From Sphingomonas tagetis (lineage in GTDB: Bacteria > Pseudomonadota > Alphaproteobacteria > Sphingomonadales > Sphingomonadaceae): a stretch of 64,000 nucleotides of DNA. The translations under genes were made by a program, and so were the position numbers. The notes under the pieces were generated by a model. That model ran no database searches. It worked only from the letters and a program-made list of their open reading frames with translations, and had not been told where the DNA came from. Shown piece after piece: positions 16,877 to 25,922 of the stretch (positions within the stretch are counted from its first letter, which is position 1; each line of letters starts with the position of its first letter). The stretch is taken from contig NZ_JAMLDX010000008.1 in the NCBI RefSeq assembly GCF_024211275.1, positions 124,001 through 188,000 of the forward strand, written 5' to 3'.

Positions 16877-17240
16877 TCAGCAATCCCCGGACTTGCCCGG
16901 CCAGCGCCATCGGATCGAACGGCTTGGCGATCACTGCGCGCGCGCCGAGCGCCATCAGTCCCTCGACATCCTGCGCCTGCGTGCGCGCTGTTATGAATAC
17001 GACGGGTATCGCCGCGGTTTCGGGCTGATTGGCCAGTGCCCGGCGCGTCGCCGGGCCGTCCATCCCCGGCATCATCATGTCGAGCAGGATCAAACCCGGC
17101 TGCCACTCGCGCGCAACCGCCAGCGCGGCCTCGCCCGACCCGCACTCGCGCACCTCGAAATCGGGATCGAGCTCGAGCGACATGACCGCGACCTCGCGCA
17201 GATCGGCCTCGTCGTCGACATAGAGAATGCGTGTCGGCAT
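16869..17240 (-). CDS. Single-domain response regulator
   Basis: A 123-aa CheY-like receiver with no output domain. It has the acidic pair in YVDDEADL, the phospho-acceptor Asp in LLDMMMPGMDG (about residue 54), Thr in FITAR and Lys in AKPFDP. It is 3 bp downstream of the histidine kinase gene and overlaps the Hpt gene, so kinase, receiver and Hpt form one operon. The order suggests a phosphorelay. Confidence 0.9.
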   Translation of the reverse strand: MPTRILYVDDEADLREVAVMSLELDPDFEVRECGSGEAALAVAREWQPGLILLDMMMPGMDGPATRRALANQPETAAIPVVFITARTQAQDVEGLMALGARAVIAKPFDPMALAGQVRGLLSV

Positions 17241-17243
17241 GGT

Positions 17244-18869
17244 TCAATGCTCTCCCGGACCGGCAAGCGGCAGTGTCAGGTGGAAGGTGGCGCCCGGCCC
17301 GGCCGCGTCATCGAGCGTGATCCCGCCGCCATGCGCCTGTGCGATGCCCTGGCTGATCGCGAGGCCGAGACCGGTCCCGGCATGCTTGTTCTGGTGCGCC
17401 CCGTCCTCCTGCGCGAAGCGGTCGAACAGCCGCTTGCGGAATTCGGGCGAGATACCCGGCCCGTCATCGGCGACGCTGATCCGCGCGGTGTCGCCGTCCA
17501 CGCCGAGCGAGATCCGCACCTGCCCGCCCTCGGGCGAGAATTTGGCCGCGTTGGACAGCAGGTTGGTGACCACCTGCATCACGCGCAGATGATCGAAGTG
17601 CGCGGCAACCGGCGCGTCGGGCAGCACAAGGTCGAGCGTGACCCCGAAGCGCTCGGCATAGGGCTGGTTCTGCTCGACCGCCTCCGCCAGCAGCGCCCCC
17701 AGATCGCCCGACGCGAAGTTGAAGCTGAGCTTGCCCGACTGGAGCTTGTCCATGTCGAGCAGGTCGTTGACCAGTGTCGCCAGCCGCTCGGCGTTGCGGT
17801 AGCCGACGGTCACCAGCCGCCCCGCACGCTCGGGCAGGGCGCCCGCCGCGCCCGACGCCATCAACCCCAGCGCGCCCGAAATCGCGGTCAGCGGCGTGCG
17901 CAATTCGTGGCTGACGGTCGAGACAAGCTCGTCCTTGAGCCGCGCGATCTGCCGGTCGTGAGTCACGTCGCGCACCGTCAGGATGAAGCGCCCGCCCGAA
18001 ATCGTGCGGCGGCGCACGTCAAGCACGCGGCGGGCGCGCTGCACCTCGATGTCGCGCCCCGTGCTCGCCTTGATCGAGGCGACGAACGCCGCGACGATCA
18101 GGTCGGGATCGCCGGGGCCGAGCTCACCGCGCCTGGCGGTCAGCCGCATCAGTTCGTCCGCCCCCATGCCTTCCCGGATCTCGTCCGGCGTATATGCGAA
18201 CAGCTCGCAGAACGCCTCGTTCCACAGCGTCAACCGCAGATCGCCGTCGAACAGCGCGACGCCCTCGCTGACATTCTCGACCGTCAGCGTCAGCAACTCG
18301 CGTTCTTCCACGGTGCGCTGGCGATGCGCCTCGGCGGCGAAACGGTCGACGCGCAGCTCGATCATGTCGACAACGGTCTCGGCCAGCGCCGCCAGCCGCC
18401 GCTGCTCGGCCGCGCCGAAGCTGCGCGGCTTGCTGTCGACGAGGCACAATGTGCCAAGGGCCAGCCCGCCGATGCGCAGCGGGGCGCCGGCATAGAAGCG
18501 GACAAAGGGGTCGTTGAGTACGAACGGATGGCGAATGAACCGCGGATCGAGATGCGTGTCCGGCACCACCATCACTTCATCGCTGAGAATTGCGAAGGCG
18601 CAGAACGCTTCGTCGCGTGGCGTACCGGTGGCGTCCATGCCGCACGCGCCCCGAAAGCACTGCATGTCCGACCCGATGATCGAGACCAGCGACATCGGCA
18701 CATCGAACAGCTCCGCCGCAAGCCGTGTCACGCGGTCGAACGCCGGCTCCCGGCCGATCCCGCCCAGCTTGTAGCGCTCGATCGCGCGCAGCCGGTGCGC
18801 TTCGTTGGCGGGGATTGGCGGCCTTGGCCAATCGATCTCAGGCAATGATTCGGGCGGCGCGGATGCCAT
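17244..18869 (-). CDS. GAF-PAS sensor histidine kinase
   Basis: A 541-aa kinase, apparently soluble. A GAF domain (about 25-175; DVPMSLVSIIGSDMQCF and GTLCLVD) is followed by a PAS domain (about 205-315), a HisKA dimerisation helix with the phospho-His in STVSHELRTPLTA (about 335), and a HATPase_c domain with NLLSNAAKF (N box), DDGPGIS (G1) and GTGLGLAIS (G2). GAF text of this kind often senses a cytoplasmic small molecule or redox state. It is divergent from two further receiver genes across a 148-bp region. Confidence 0.9.
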   Translation of the reverse strand: MASAPPESLPEIDWPRPPIPANEAHRLRAIERYKLGGIGREPAFDRVTRLAAELFDVPMSLVSIIGSDMQCFRGACGMDATGTPRDEAFCAFAILSDEVMVVPDTHLDPRFIRHPFVLNDPFVRFYAGAPLRIGGLALGTLCLVDSKPRSFGAAEQRRLAALAETVVDMIELRVDRFAAEAHRQRTVEERELLTLTVENVSEGVALFDGDLRLTLWNEAFCELFAYTPDEIREGMGADELMRLTARRGELGPGDPDLIVAAFVASIKASTGRDIEVQRARRVLDVRRRTISGGRFILTVRDVTHDRQIARLKDELVSTVSHELRTPLTAISGALGLMASGAAGALPERAGRLVTVGYRNAERLATLVNDLLDMDKLQSGKLSFNFASGDLGALLAEAVEQNQPYAERFGVTLDLVLPDAPVAAHFDHLRVMQVVTNLLSNAAKFSPEGGQVRISLGVDGDTARISVADDGPGISPEFRKRLFDRFAQEDGAHQNKHAGTGLGLAISQGIAQAHGGGITLDDAAGPGATFHLTLPLAGPGEH

Positions 18870-18981
18870 GTGACTCCTGTCTCCCCAGACGGCGATTACG
18901 CGCGAACCGGTTACCAGATCCTTGGCGGCGATGCCGCGACCTTTCTAACTTCTCGTTAGGGACGATCGTGAGAAAAGCGCG

Positions 18982-19006
18982 GGAACCGGCTGAACACCGC
19001 AAGGTT
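18982..19006 (+). promoter_or_regulatory. Possible EcfG (general stress sigma) promoter
   Basis: GGAAC at 18982-18986 is followed after 16 nt by GGTT at 19003-19006. The alphaproteobacterial general-stress sigma consensus is GGAAC-N16/17-CGTT, so there is one deviation in the -10 part. It would start transcription just before the receiver gene at 19018. No test was possible. Confidence 0.4.
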
Positions 19007-19017
19007 GATACGGATCA

Positions 19018-19386
19018 ATGGCACGGATCATCATCGCAGACGACGACCCGCTGGTGGGCGAAGTGGCGCGCGACGCGCTGATCGCCGCCGGGCATGGCGC
19101 AGGGCTCGTGCCAAATGGCGCGGAGGCGCTCGCGGTGATCAAGGCGCGCCGGCCCGACCTCGCGATTCTCGACTGCAACATGCCCGAACTGTCGGGCGTC
19201 AACGTGGTGCGCGAGCTGCGCAAGCTGATGGACTTCGCCGACCTGCCGATCCTGATGCTCACCGGGCGGCGCAGCGGGCAGGACGAAGAACTCGCGCGGT
19301 TTGCGGGCGCCAACGACTATCTGCGCAAGCCGTTCGACCCGGACGAGCTCGTGTTCCGCGCGGAACTGCTTCTGGGAGGAGCCTGA
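19018..19386 (+). CDS. Single-domain response regulator
   Basis: A 122-aa receiver: IIIADDDPLVGE (acidic cluster), AILDCNMPELSG (phospho-Asp near residue 53), LMLTGRR (Thr), LRKPFDP (Lys). There is no DNA-binding or enzymatic output. It is the first gene of a two-receiver unit divergent from the GAF-PAS kinase, and begins just downstream of an EcfG-like promoter match. Confidence 0.9.
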   Translation: MARIIIADDDPLVGEVARDALIAAGHGAGLVPNGAEALAVIKARRPDLAILDCNMPELSGVNVVRELRKLMDFADLPILMLTGRRSGQDEELARFAGANDYLRKPFDPDELVFRAELLLGGA

Positions 19387-19387
19387 C

Positions 19388-19783
19388 ATGGCGCGAATCA
19401 TCTATGTCGAGGATGACGAGATCATCGCGCAGCTGGTGCAGGAAATCCTGAGCGAGGCCGGGCATATCGTCGGCGTGATCCATCATGGTGAGCTCGGCCA
19501 CGACACCATCTATCTCAAGCAGCCCGACCTGGTGATCCTCGACCGCGACCTGCCCGGCATGGAGGGCGTCGACATCCTGCGCTCGCTCAAGAGCTTCGCC
19601 GGGCTCTACCGCACCCCGATCCTGATGCTGAGCGCCAACCGCAGCCAGAAGAGCATCGACGAGGCGATGGCGGCGGGCGCGCGCGACTATCTGGTCAAGC
19701 CGTTCGAGCCCGCCGAGCTGGTAAATCGAGTCGAGGCCTGTCTGCGCGAGGAAGAACCGGTGTTCCGCCGCCCGCGCGGCTGA
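19388..19783 (+). CDS. Single-domain response regulator
   Basis: A 131-aa receiver: IYVEDDEIIAQ, VILDRDLPGMEG (phospho-Asp near residue 52), LMLSANRS with Ser at the switch position, LVKPFEP. It starts 1 bp after the previous stop, so the two receivers are co-transcribed. The pair may act as alternative sinks or sources in the relay with the Hpt protein across the divergent promoter. Confidence 0.9.
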   Translation: MARIIYVEDDEIIAQLVQEILSEAGHIVGVIHHGELGHDTIYLKQPDLVILDRDLPGMEGVDILRSLKSFAGLYRTPILMLSANRSQKSIDEAMAAGARDYLVKPFEPAELVNRVEACLREEEPVFRRPRG

Positions 19784-19811
19784 GACGGAACCGAAGCGCC
19801 GCTGCATCGCT

Positions 19812-21431
19812 ATGGCAGCGATGACGGGGGAAACACACGACTTGCCGGACTCGCGGCCCTGGTGGGAACGGGGCGTCGTCTATCAAATCTATCCGCGCTC
19901 GTTCCAGGACAGCGATGGCGACGGCGTCGGCGATCTCGCCGGGATCCAAGTCCGGCTCGACCATGTCGCCAGCCTCGGCGTCGATGCGATCTGGCTGTCG
20001 CCGATCTTCCCCTCGCCGATGAAGGATTTCGGCTATGACGTCGCCGACTATTGCGGGATCGAGCCGATGTTCGGCGATCTCGCGGCGTTCGACCGGCTGC
20101 TCGCCGCGGTGCATGCGCGCGGGCTCAAGCTGATCCTCGATTTCGTGCCCAACCACAGCTCCGATCAGCACCCGTGGTTCGCCGAGGGCCGCAGTTCGCG
20201 CGATCATCCCAAACGCGACTGGTATATCTGGCGCGACCCCGCGCCCGACGGCGGCCCGCCCAACAACTGGATCAGCGATTTCGGCGGCCCGGCGTGGGAA
20301 TGGGACGCGGCGTCCGGCCAATATTATCTCCACGCCTTCCTCAAGGAACAACCCGACCTCAACTGGCGCCACCCCGAGCTCAGGCGCGCGATGCTGGACG
20401 TGCTGCGCTTCTGGATGGACCGCGGCGTCGACGGGTTCCGCATCGACGTGCTGTGGCACATCGTAAAGTCGGCGGGGTTCGAGGACAATCCGTTCAACCC
20501 CGACTGGACGCCCGACCGCACCGAGCGCGACAAGGTGTTGCAGCACCACTCGACCGACCAGCCCGAGGCGCATGTAATTTCCGCCGAAATGCGCGAGCTG
20601 GCTGACGAATATGAAGACCGCGTGCTGATCGGCGAGATCTTCCTGCCCAACGAGCGCCACGCCCGCTGGTACGGCACGCCCAAGCGGCCGCAAGTCCATC
20701 TGCCCTTCAACTTCCAGCTGATCGAAAATGGCTGGGACGCGCGCACGCTGCACCGCGTGATCGCCGATTATGAAGCCTCGCTGCCCGAATTCGGCTGGCC
20801 CAATTGGGTGATCGGCAGCCACGACGCGCCGCGCATCGCCGCGCGCATCGGCGAGGCCCAGGCGCGGGTCGCGGCGATGCTGCTGCTCACGCTGCGCGGC
20901 ACCCCGACACTCTATCAGGGCGACGAGCTCGGCATCGGTCAGGTGCCGATCCCGCCCGAGCGAATCCGCGACCCCCAGCATCTGCGCCAGCCGCATCTCG
21001 ACATCGGCCGCGACCGCTCGCGCACGCCGATGCCGTGGGACAATACGCCATTCGCGGGGTTCAGCGCGGTCGAACCGTGGCTGCCGCTCAACCCCGATTG
21101 GCGAACGCGCAACGTGGCCGCGCAGGCCGGCGATCCGGAGTCGATGCTAGCACTCTATCGCCGCCTGCTCAGCCTTCGGCGGACGCATCCGGCGCTCGCC
21201 GTTGGCACGATGGCGCTCCATGGCGCGCATGATTCGCTGCTCGTCTATGAGCGGGCGCAGGGCGGCGAACAGTTCATAATCATTCTCAACTTGACCAGCC
21301 AAGCCACAGAATTCGAGCCCTCTCAATCGGCGCGACACTGCCGAGTCCTGCTGAGCACGCTGCCCGGCGACCCTCCGGTCGGCCGCGATGTCTTCACGCT
21401 CGCGCCGAACGAAGGCGTCATCCTCGCATGA
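19812..21431 (+). CDS. GH13 alpha-glucosidase
   Basis: A 539-aa alpha-amylase-superfamily enzyme. YQIYPRSFQDSDGDGVGDL is the N-terminal signature of oligo-1,6-glucosidase/alpha-glucosidases. DFVPNHSSDQHPWF is region I, GFRIDVLW gives the nucleophile Asp, LIGEIFLP the acid/base Glu and IGSHDAPR the transition-state Asp. No signal peptide is present, so it acts on imported or internal malto-oligosaccharides. The next gene, a GT4 glycosyltransferase, overlaps by ATGA. An ATG at 19821 is an equally possible start. Confidence 0.9.
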   Translation: MAAMTGETHDLPDSRPWWERGVVYQIYPRSFQDSDGDGVGDLAGIQVRLDHVASLGVDAIWLSPIFPSPMKDFGYDVADYCGIEPMFGDLAAFDRLLAAVHARGLKLILDFVPNHSSDQHPWFAEGRSSRDHPKRDWYIWRDPAPDGGPPNNWISDFGGPAWEWDAASGQYYLHAFLKEQPDLNWRHPELRRAMLDVLRFWMDRGVDGFRIDVLWHIVKSAGFEDNPFNPDWTPDRTERDKVLQHHSTDQPEAHVISAEMRELADEYEDRVLIGEIFLPNERHARWYGTPKRPQVHLPFNFQLIENGWDARTLHRVIADYEASLPEFGWPNWVIGSHDAPRIAARIGEAQARVAAMLLLTLRGTPTLYQGDELGIGQVPIPPERIRDPQHLRQPHLDIGRDRSRTPMPWDNTPFAGFSAVEPWLPLNPDWRTRNVAAQAGDPESMLALYRRLLSLRRTHPALAVGTMALHGAHDSLLVYERAQGGEQFIIILNLTSQATEFEPSQSARHCRVLLSTLPGDPPVGRDVFTLAPNEGVILA

Positions 21432-22438
21432 AGATCGCCATGCTCGCCCCGATCGCCTGGCGCACGCCGCCGCGTCATTATGGTCCGTGGGAGCTGGTCA
21501 CCAGCCTGCTCACCGAAGCGCTCGTCGCGCGCGGCGTCGACGTCACTTTGTTCGCGACGCAGGACAGTCTCACCGCGGGCAAGCTCGATGGCGTCGTCCC
21601 CGCTTCCTACAATGAAGACCCCGCGATCGACGCGAAAGTGTGGGAGTTTCGCCATCTCGCGCACGTCTTCGAACAGGCGGACACGTTCGACCTGATCCAC
21701 AACCAGGCCGATTTCCCGGCGCACGCCTTCGCCAATCTGACCGACACGCCGATCGTCACCACGATCCACGGCTTCTCGTCCGACCGCATTCTGCCGATGT
21801 ACGAACCCTATCAGGACCGCGTGCATTATGTCGCGATCAGCGACGCCGACCGCCATCCCGCGCTGCGCTATGCCGCCACGATCCATCACGGCATCCCGGT
21901 CGAGACGTTCCCGTTCGACCCGCAGGGCAGCGACGACCTGTTGTTCTTCGGCCGCATCCATCCTGACAAGGGCGCCGCCGAAGCCATCGCCGCCGCCCGC
22001 ACGAGCCGCCGCACGCTGCACCTGTACGGCGTGATCCAGGACGAAGGCTATCACGCGCGCGAGGTCCAGCCGCAGGTCGATGGCGAGACGATCCGCTATC
22101 ACGGCGTCGCGGGCGGTTCGCAGCGGCTCGCGGCGCTGGGTCACGCGCGCGCGATGCTCCACCTCATCAATTTCGACGAGCCGTTCGGCCTGTCGGTGAT
22201 CGAGGCGATGGCATGCGGCACGCCGGTCATCGCGATGAACCGCGGATCGATGCCCGAACTGATCGAGCATGGCGTCAACGGCTATCTGGTCGACAGCATC
22301 GGCGACGCGGTCGCCGCGATTGGGCGCGCCGGCGAACTCGACCGCGCGGCGATCCGGCAGACGGTGATCGACCGCTTCAGCGTCGAGCGAATGGCCGACG
22401 CCTATCTCGCGCTCTACGCCCGCATCCTGGGGCGTTGA
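21428..22438 (+). CDS. GT4-family glycosyltransferase
   Basis: A 336-aa GT-B fold glycosyltransferase. The N-terminus MKIAMLAPIAWRTPPRHYGP, with a YGPWELVTS donor-side loop, is followed by a Rossmann core and the GT4 motif EPFGLSVIEAMACGTPVIA (nucleotide-sugar binding Glu) near residues 245-263. It is translationally coupled to the GH13 gene. Together they may remodel an alpha-glucan or trehalose-like glycan, though no glgB/glgC partner is nearby. Acceptor unknown. Confidence 0.85.
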   Translation: MKIAMLAPIAWRTPPRHYGPWELVTSLLTEALVARGVDVTLFATQDSLTAGKLDGVVPASYNEDPAIDAKVWEFRHLAHVFEQADTFDLIHNQADFPAHAFANLTDTPIVTTIHGFSSDRILPMYEPYQDRVHYVAISDADRHPALRYAATIHHGIPVETFPFDPQGSDDLLFFGRIHPDKGAAEAIAAARTSRRTLHLYGVIQDEGYHAREVQPQVDGETIRYHGVAGGSQRLAALGHARAMLHLINFDEPFGLSVIEAMACGTPVIAMNRGSMPELIEHGVNGYLVDSIGDAVAAIGRAGELDRAAIRQTVIDRFSVERMADAYLALYARILGR

Positions 22439-22474
22439 CCGCCCACCTTTGACGACTCCTCCTAAATCCCCTAT

Positions 22475-22491
22475 TTCACGATAAACGTGAA
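22475..22491. promoter_or_regulatory. Palindromic operator A upstream of the CoA-transferase operon
   Basis: TTCACG-ATAAA-CGTGAA, a perfect 6-bp dyad with a 5-bp spacer, 35 bp before the start at 22526. Its centre is 20 bp (about two helical turns) from operator B, so a regulator could bind both on one face of the DNA. Confidence 0.6.
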
Positions 22492-22495
22492 TCAT

Positions 22496-22510
22496 GTCCG
22501 ATTATCGGAC
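22496..22510. promoter_or_regulatory. Palindromic operator B, PcaR/PcaU-like box
   Basis: GTCCGA-TTA-TCGGAC, a 15-bp perfect dyad directly before the ribosome-binding site (GAAAGGAG). It closely resembles the box I recall for Pseudomonas PcaR (GTTCGATAATCGCAC; 13 of 15 positions match its reverse complement). The operon's last gene encodes a PcaR-like IclR protein. Confidence 0.65.
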
Positions 22511-22525
22511 GTTGAAAGGAGCTTC

Positions 22526-23236
22526 ATGAGCGGGAAGATTTTCGACGATCCGCAGTCGGCGCTCGCAGGCGCGCTGTTCGAGGGCATGACGATCATGTCA
22601 GGCGGCTTCGGCCTGTCGGGTAATCCTGAGAGCCTGATACCCGAGATCCGCAAGGCGGGGGTCAAGGACCTGACCGTCATCTCGAACAACGCCGGCGCGG
22701 ATGGTTTCGGGCTGTGGATGCTGCTCGAAAGCCGCCAGATCCGGAAGATGATCTCGTCCTATGTCGGCGAGAACAAGCTGTTCGAGCAGCAGTACCTCTC
22801 GGGCGAGCTGGAGCTGGAGCTGAATCCGCAAGGCACGCTCGCCGAGCGCATCCGTGCGGGCGGCGCGGGCATCCCTGCCTTTTATACCAAAACCGGCGTC
22901 GGCACCGTCGTCGCCGAGGGCAAGCCGGTCGAGACGTTCGAGGGCGAAGACTATGTCCGCGAGACCTGGCTGCGCGCAGACCTCGCCATCGTCAAGGCGT
23001 GGAAGGCCGATCCCGAGGGCAATCTCGTCTTCCGCAAGACCGCGCGCAACTTCAACCCCAACATGGCGACCGCGGGCAAGCTGACCGTGGTTGAGGTCGA
23101 GGAGATCGTCGAAGCCGGAACGCTCGATCCCGACCACATCCACACCCCCGGCATCTTCGTCGATCGCATCGTGCTGAGCACGATCAACGAGAAGCGGATC
23201 GAAAAGCTGACGACGCGCGCGAAGGAGGTCGTATAA
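22526..23236 (+). CDS. scoA: 3-oxoacid CoA-transferase subunit A (SCOT-like)
   Basis: A 236-aa alpha subunit transferring CoA from succinyl-CoA to a 3-oxoacid. [13 protein letters not shown] is the glycine-rich motif; [22 protein letters not shown] and [10 protein letters not shown] resemble bacterial acetoacetate transferases (ScoA) more than PcaI. I chose the ATG at 22526 because GAAAGGAG lies just upstream and the length then equals the family's. It overlaps scoB by one base (TAATG). Neighbouring pcaF-like and pcaR-like genes favour 3-oxoadipate as substrate; the sequence itself favours acetoacetate. Both remain open. Confidence 0.9.
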   Translation: MSGKIFDDPQSALAGALFEGMTIMSGGFGLSGNPESLIPEIRKAGVKDLTVISNNAGADGFGLWMLLESRQIRKMISSYVGENKLFEQQYLSGELELELNPQGTLAERIRAGGAGIPAFYTKTGVGTVVAEGKPVETFEGEDYVRETWLRADLAIVKAWKADPEGNLVFRKTARNFNPNMATAGKLTVVEVEEIVEAGTLDPDHIHTPGIFVDRIVLSTINEKRIEKLTTRAKEVV

Positions 23237-23880
23237 TGCCCTGGAATCGCGATGAAATGGCGGCGCGGGCCGCGCTCGAACTGCGCGACGGCTTCTACGT
23301 CAATCTCGGCATTGGCATTCCGACATTGGTGGCGAACCATGTCCCCGCGGGCGTCAAGGTCACGCTCCAGTCGGAGAACGGCATGCTCGGCATCGGCCCC
23401 TTCCCCTATGAAGGCGAAGCCGATCCCGACCTGATCAACGCCGGCAAGCAGACCGTCACCGCCCTCGCCACGTCGAGCTTCTTCTCCAGCGCGGACAGCT
23501 TCGCAATGATCCGCGGCGGGCATATCGACATGGCGGTGCTCGGCGCGATGGAGGTCGCTGCCAATGGCGATCTCGCCAACTGGACGATCCCGGGCAAGAT
23601 GGTGAAGGGCATGGGCGGCGCGATGGACCTGGTCGCGGGCGTCAAGCGCGTGGTCGTCGTAATGGACCACGCCAACAAGGCCGGCGAGACCAAGATCCTG
23701 CCCGAATGCACGCTGCCACTGACCGGCAAGGCCGTGGTCGACCTGATCGTCACCGACCTGTGCGTCATGGCCTGCGACAAGCCGGGGCTGCGCCTGATCG
23801 AACTCGCCCCGGGCGTCACGCTCGACGAAATCCGCGCCAAGACCGGTGCACCGTTCGACGTCGAACTGGAGGCCGCGTGA
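23236..23880 (+). CDS. scoB: 3-oxoacid CoA-transferase subunit B
   Basis: A 214-aa beta subunit. [13 protein letters not shown] near the N-terminus and [16 protein letters not shown] carry the catalytic Glu that forms the acyl-glutamyl/CoA thioester. [21 protein letters not shown] is the second conserved block. It has GAAGGAGG upstream inside scoA, and one-base overlaps with both neighbours. It works as a heteromer with subunit A. The same acetoacetate-versus-oxoadipate ambiguity applies. Confidence 0.92.
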   Translation: MPWNRDEMAARAALELRDGFYVNLGIGIPTLVANHVPAGVKVTLQSENGMLGIGPFPYEGEADPDLINAGKQTVTALATSSFFSSADSFAMIRGGHIDMAVLGAMEVAANGDLANWTIPGKMVKGMGGAMDLVAGVKRVVVVMDHANKAGETKILPECTLPLTGKAVVDLIVTDLCVMACDKPGLRLIELAPGVTLDEIRAKTGAPFDVELEAA

Positions 23881-25082
23881 TGACCGACGCCTTCATCTGC
23901 GACGCGATCCGCACGCCGATCGGCCGCTTCGGCGGCGCGCTCGCCTCGGTGCGTACCGACGATCTGGCCGCAGTGCCGATCCGCGCGCTCGCCGAACGCA
24001 ATCCGCAAGTCGACTGGCAATCGGTCGACGACGTCATCCTCGGCTGCGCCAATCAGGCGGGCGAGGACAATCGCAATGTCGCACGCATGGCAACGCTGCT
24101 CGCCGGTCTGCCCGAGCAAGTCTCCGGTTCGACCGTCAACCGGCTGTGCGGCTCGGGCCTCGACGCGGTCGGCCTCGCCGCGCGCGCCGTCCGCAGCGGC
24201 GACGCGCAGTTGATGATCGCGGGTGGTGTCGAAAGCATGAGCCGCGCGCCCTATGTGATGGGCAAGGCCGACAGCGCCTTCTCGCGCGGACAGAAGCTCG
24301 AGGACACGACGATCGGCTGGCGATTCGTCAACCCGGCGCTGAAGGCCGCCTATGGCGTCGATTCGATGCCCGAGACCGGCGAGAATGTCGCGCAGGAATG
24401 GCGCGTGTCGCGCGAGGATCAGGACCGGTTCGCGCTCGCCAGCCAGCAAAAGGCGGCTGCCGCGCAGGCCAGCGGCCGGCTCGCGCGCGAGATCGTGCCG
24501 GTGACGATCGCGCAGAAGAAGGGCGATCCCATCGTCTTCGCCGCCGACGAACATCCGCGCGCGACCACCTGGGACGCGCTCGCCAAGCTCAAGCCGGTCG
24601 TGCGCCCCGACGGTACCGTCACCGCAGGCAACGCGTCCGGCGTCAACGACGGCGCGGCGGCGATGCTGATCGCGTCGGAAGCCGCCGCCAGCGGCAACGG
24701 CCTCACGCCCCGCGCGCGGATCGTCGCCATGGCGGCCGCCGGCGTCGCACCCCGCGTGATGGGCATCGGTCCGGTGCCCGCCGCGCAAAAGCTGCTCAAG
24801 CTCGCCGGTCTCACCGCCGGCCAGGTCGATGTGTTCGAGCTCAACGAGGCCTTTGCGTCGCAGGGAATCGCGGTGCTGCGCGACCTCGGCCTCGCGCAGG
24901 ACGACCCGCGCGTAAACCGCAATGGCGGTGCGATCGCGCTCGGCCACCCGCTCGGCATGTCGGGCGCGCGCATCGTACTGAGCGCGGCGGAAGAGCTTCA
25001 CGTCACGGGCGGACGCTATGCGATGGCGTTCATGTGCGTCGGGGTCGGCCAGGGCATCGGCCTGCTGATCGAGCGGGTCTGA
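23880..25082 (+). CDS. pcaF: Thiolase, 3-oxoadipyl-CoA thiolase type
   Basis: A 400-aa type II thiolase. The acyl-enzyme Cys lies in STVNRLCGSGLDAVG (about residue 90), the His in NEAFASQG, and the second Cys in MAFMCVGVGQG. RVNRNGGAIALGHPLGMSGAR and the 400-residue length match 3-oxoadipyl-CoA thiolases (PcaF/PaaJ) better than acetoacetyl-CoA thiolases of about 392 aa. Position 23880 gives the ATG that overlaps the scoB stop as TGATG. It cleaves 3-oxoadipyl-CoA or acetoacetyl-CoA to acetyl-CoA plus succinyl-CoA or acetyl-CoA. Confidence 0.85.
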   Translation: MTDAFICDAIRTPIGRFGGALASVRTDDLAAVPIRALAERNPQVDWQSVDDVILGCANQAGEDNRNVARMATLLAGLPEQVSGSTVNRLCGSGLDAVGLAARAVRSGDAQLMIAGGVESMSRAPYVMGKADSAFSRGQKLEDTTIGWRFVNPALKAAYGVDSMPETGENVAQEWRVSREDQDRFALASQQKAAAAQASGRLAREIVPVTIAQKKGDPIVFAADEHPRATTWDALAKLKPVVRPDGTVTAGNASGVNDGAAAMLIASEAAASGNGLTPRARIVAMAAAGVAPRVMGIGPVPAAQKLLKLAGLTAGQVDVFELNEAFASQGIAVLRDLGLAQDDPRVNRNGGAIALGHPLGMSGARIVLSAAEELHVTGGRYAMAFMCVGVGQGIGLLIERV

Positions 25083-25089
25083 TGCGCGC

Positions 25090-25857
25090 ATGACCGAGCG
25101 CGATCCCGATTACATGCAGTCGCTCGCAAGAGGGCTGCAAGTGCTCGAAGCGTTCGCCGTGCTCGGGCAGAGGCAATCGGTCGCCGGCCTCGCCGCGCAT
25201 ACCGGCCTCGCGCGCGGGGTGGTCGCGCGGTGTCTGCACACTTTGGTCCGCACCGGCCATGTCGAGCGGCAGGACCGCCATTTCTCGGTGCTGCCCGGCG
25301 TGCTGCGGCTGGCCGACGCATTCCTTTCCGACCGCTCGCTGCCCGCGCTCGCCCAGCCTTTGCTCGAACAGTTGCGCGACGAGATCGGCGAATCCTGCTC
25401 GCTCGGCGTGTTCGACCGTAGCGACATCCTGTACATCGCGCGCGCCTCGCGCAGCAGCATCATGACGATCGGCCTGCGCGTCGGCAGCCGCCTGCCGGCC
25501 TGGTGCACATCGATGGGCCGCGTGCTGCTCGCCGAACTGCCGCCGGCGGATCGCGACGCACTGATCCCGGCCACGCTGCCGCGGCTTACGCCCGACACCG
25601 TCGCAAACCGCGCTGCGCTCGACGAGAAGCTGGACGAAGCCTTGCGCGACGGCTTCGCGCTGGTCGATCAGGAGCTGGAGGCCGGGCTGCGGTCGATCGC
25701 GGTGCCGGTGCGCGATCCCGAGGCACGCCTGATCGCGGCGCTCAACGTCGGCACCAACGCGCTCGAACGCAGCATCGACGATTTGCGCACCCGCATCCTC
25801 CCGCGCCTTCAGGCGACGGCCGCCGCGTTGCATCGCGAGATCGGCCGCTTCATGTAA
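25090..25857 (+). CDS. IclR-family regulator, PcaR/PcaU/PobR-like
   Basis: A 255-aa regulator with an N-terminal winged helix (about 10-70; SLARGLQVLEAFAVLGQR and GLARGVVARCLHTL) and a C-terminal IclR effector domain (about 85-250; YIARASRSSIMT, LPAWCTSMGRVLLAELP). DPDYMQSLARGL and the IMT-...-TSMGRVLLA text are characteristic of aromatic-catabolism regulators such as PcaR. It is the last gene of the CoA-transferase/thiolase operon, 7 bp after pcaF. The two dyads at 22475-22510 are its likely operators, with a 3-oxoadipate-type inducer by analogy. Confidence 0.87.
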   Translation: MTERDPDYMQSLARGLQVLEAFAVLGQRQSVAGLAAHTGLARGVVARCLHTLVRTGHVERQDRHFSVLPGVLRLADAFLSDRSLPALAQPLLEQLRDEIGESCSLGVFDRSDILYIARASRSSIMTIGLRVGSRLPAWCTSMGRVLLAELPPADRDALIPATLPRLTPDTVANRAALDEKLDEALRDGFALVDQELEAGLRSIAVPVRDPEARLIAALNVGTNALERSIDDLRTRILPRLQATAAALHREIGRFM

Positions 25858-25922
25858 AGCGGCGGGCACCGGTCTGCGATTGCGCCGAGCGCAAGCGTAA
25901 ATGCAGCCTTAGCGTTAGGCCG

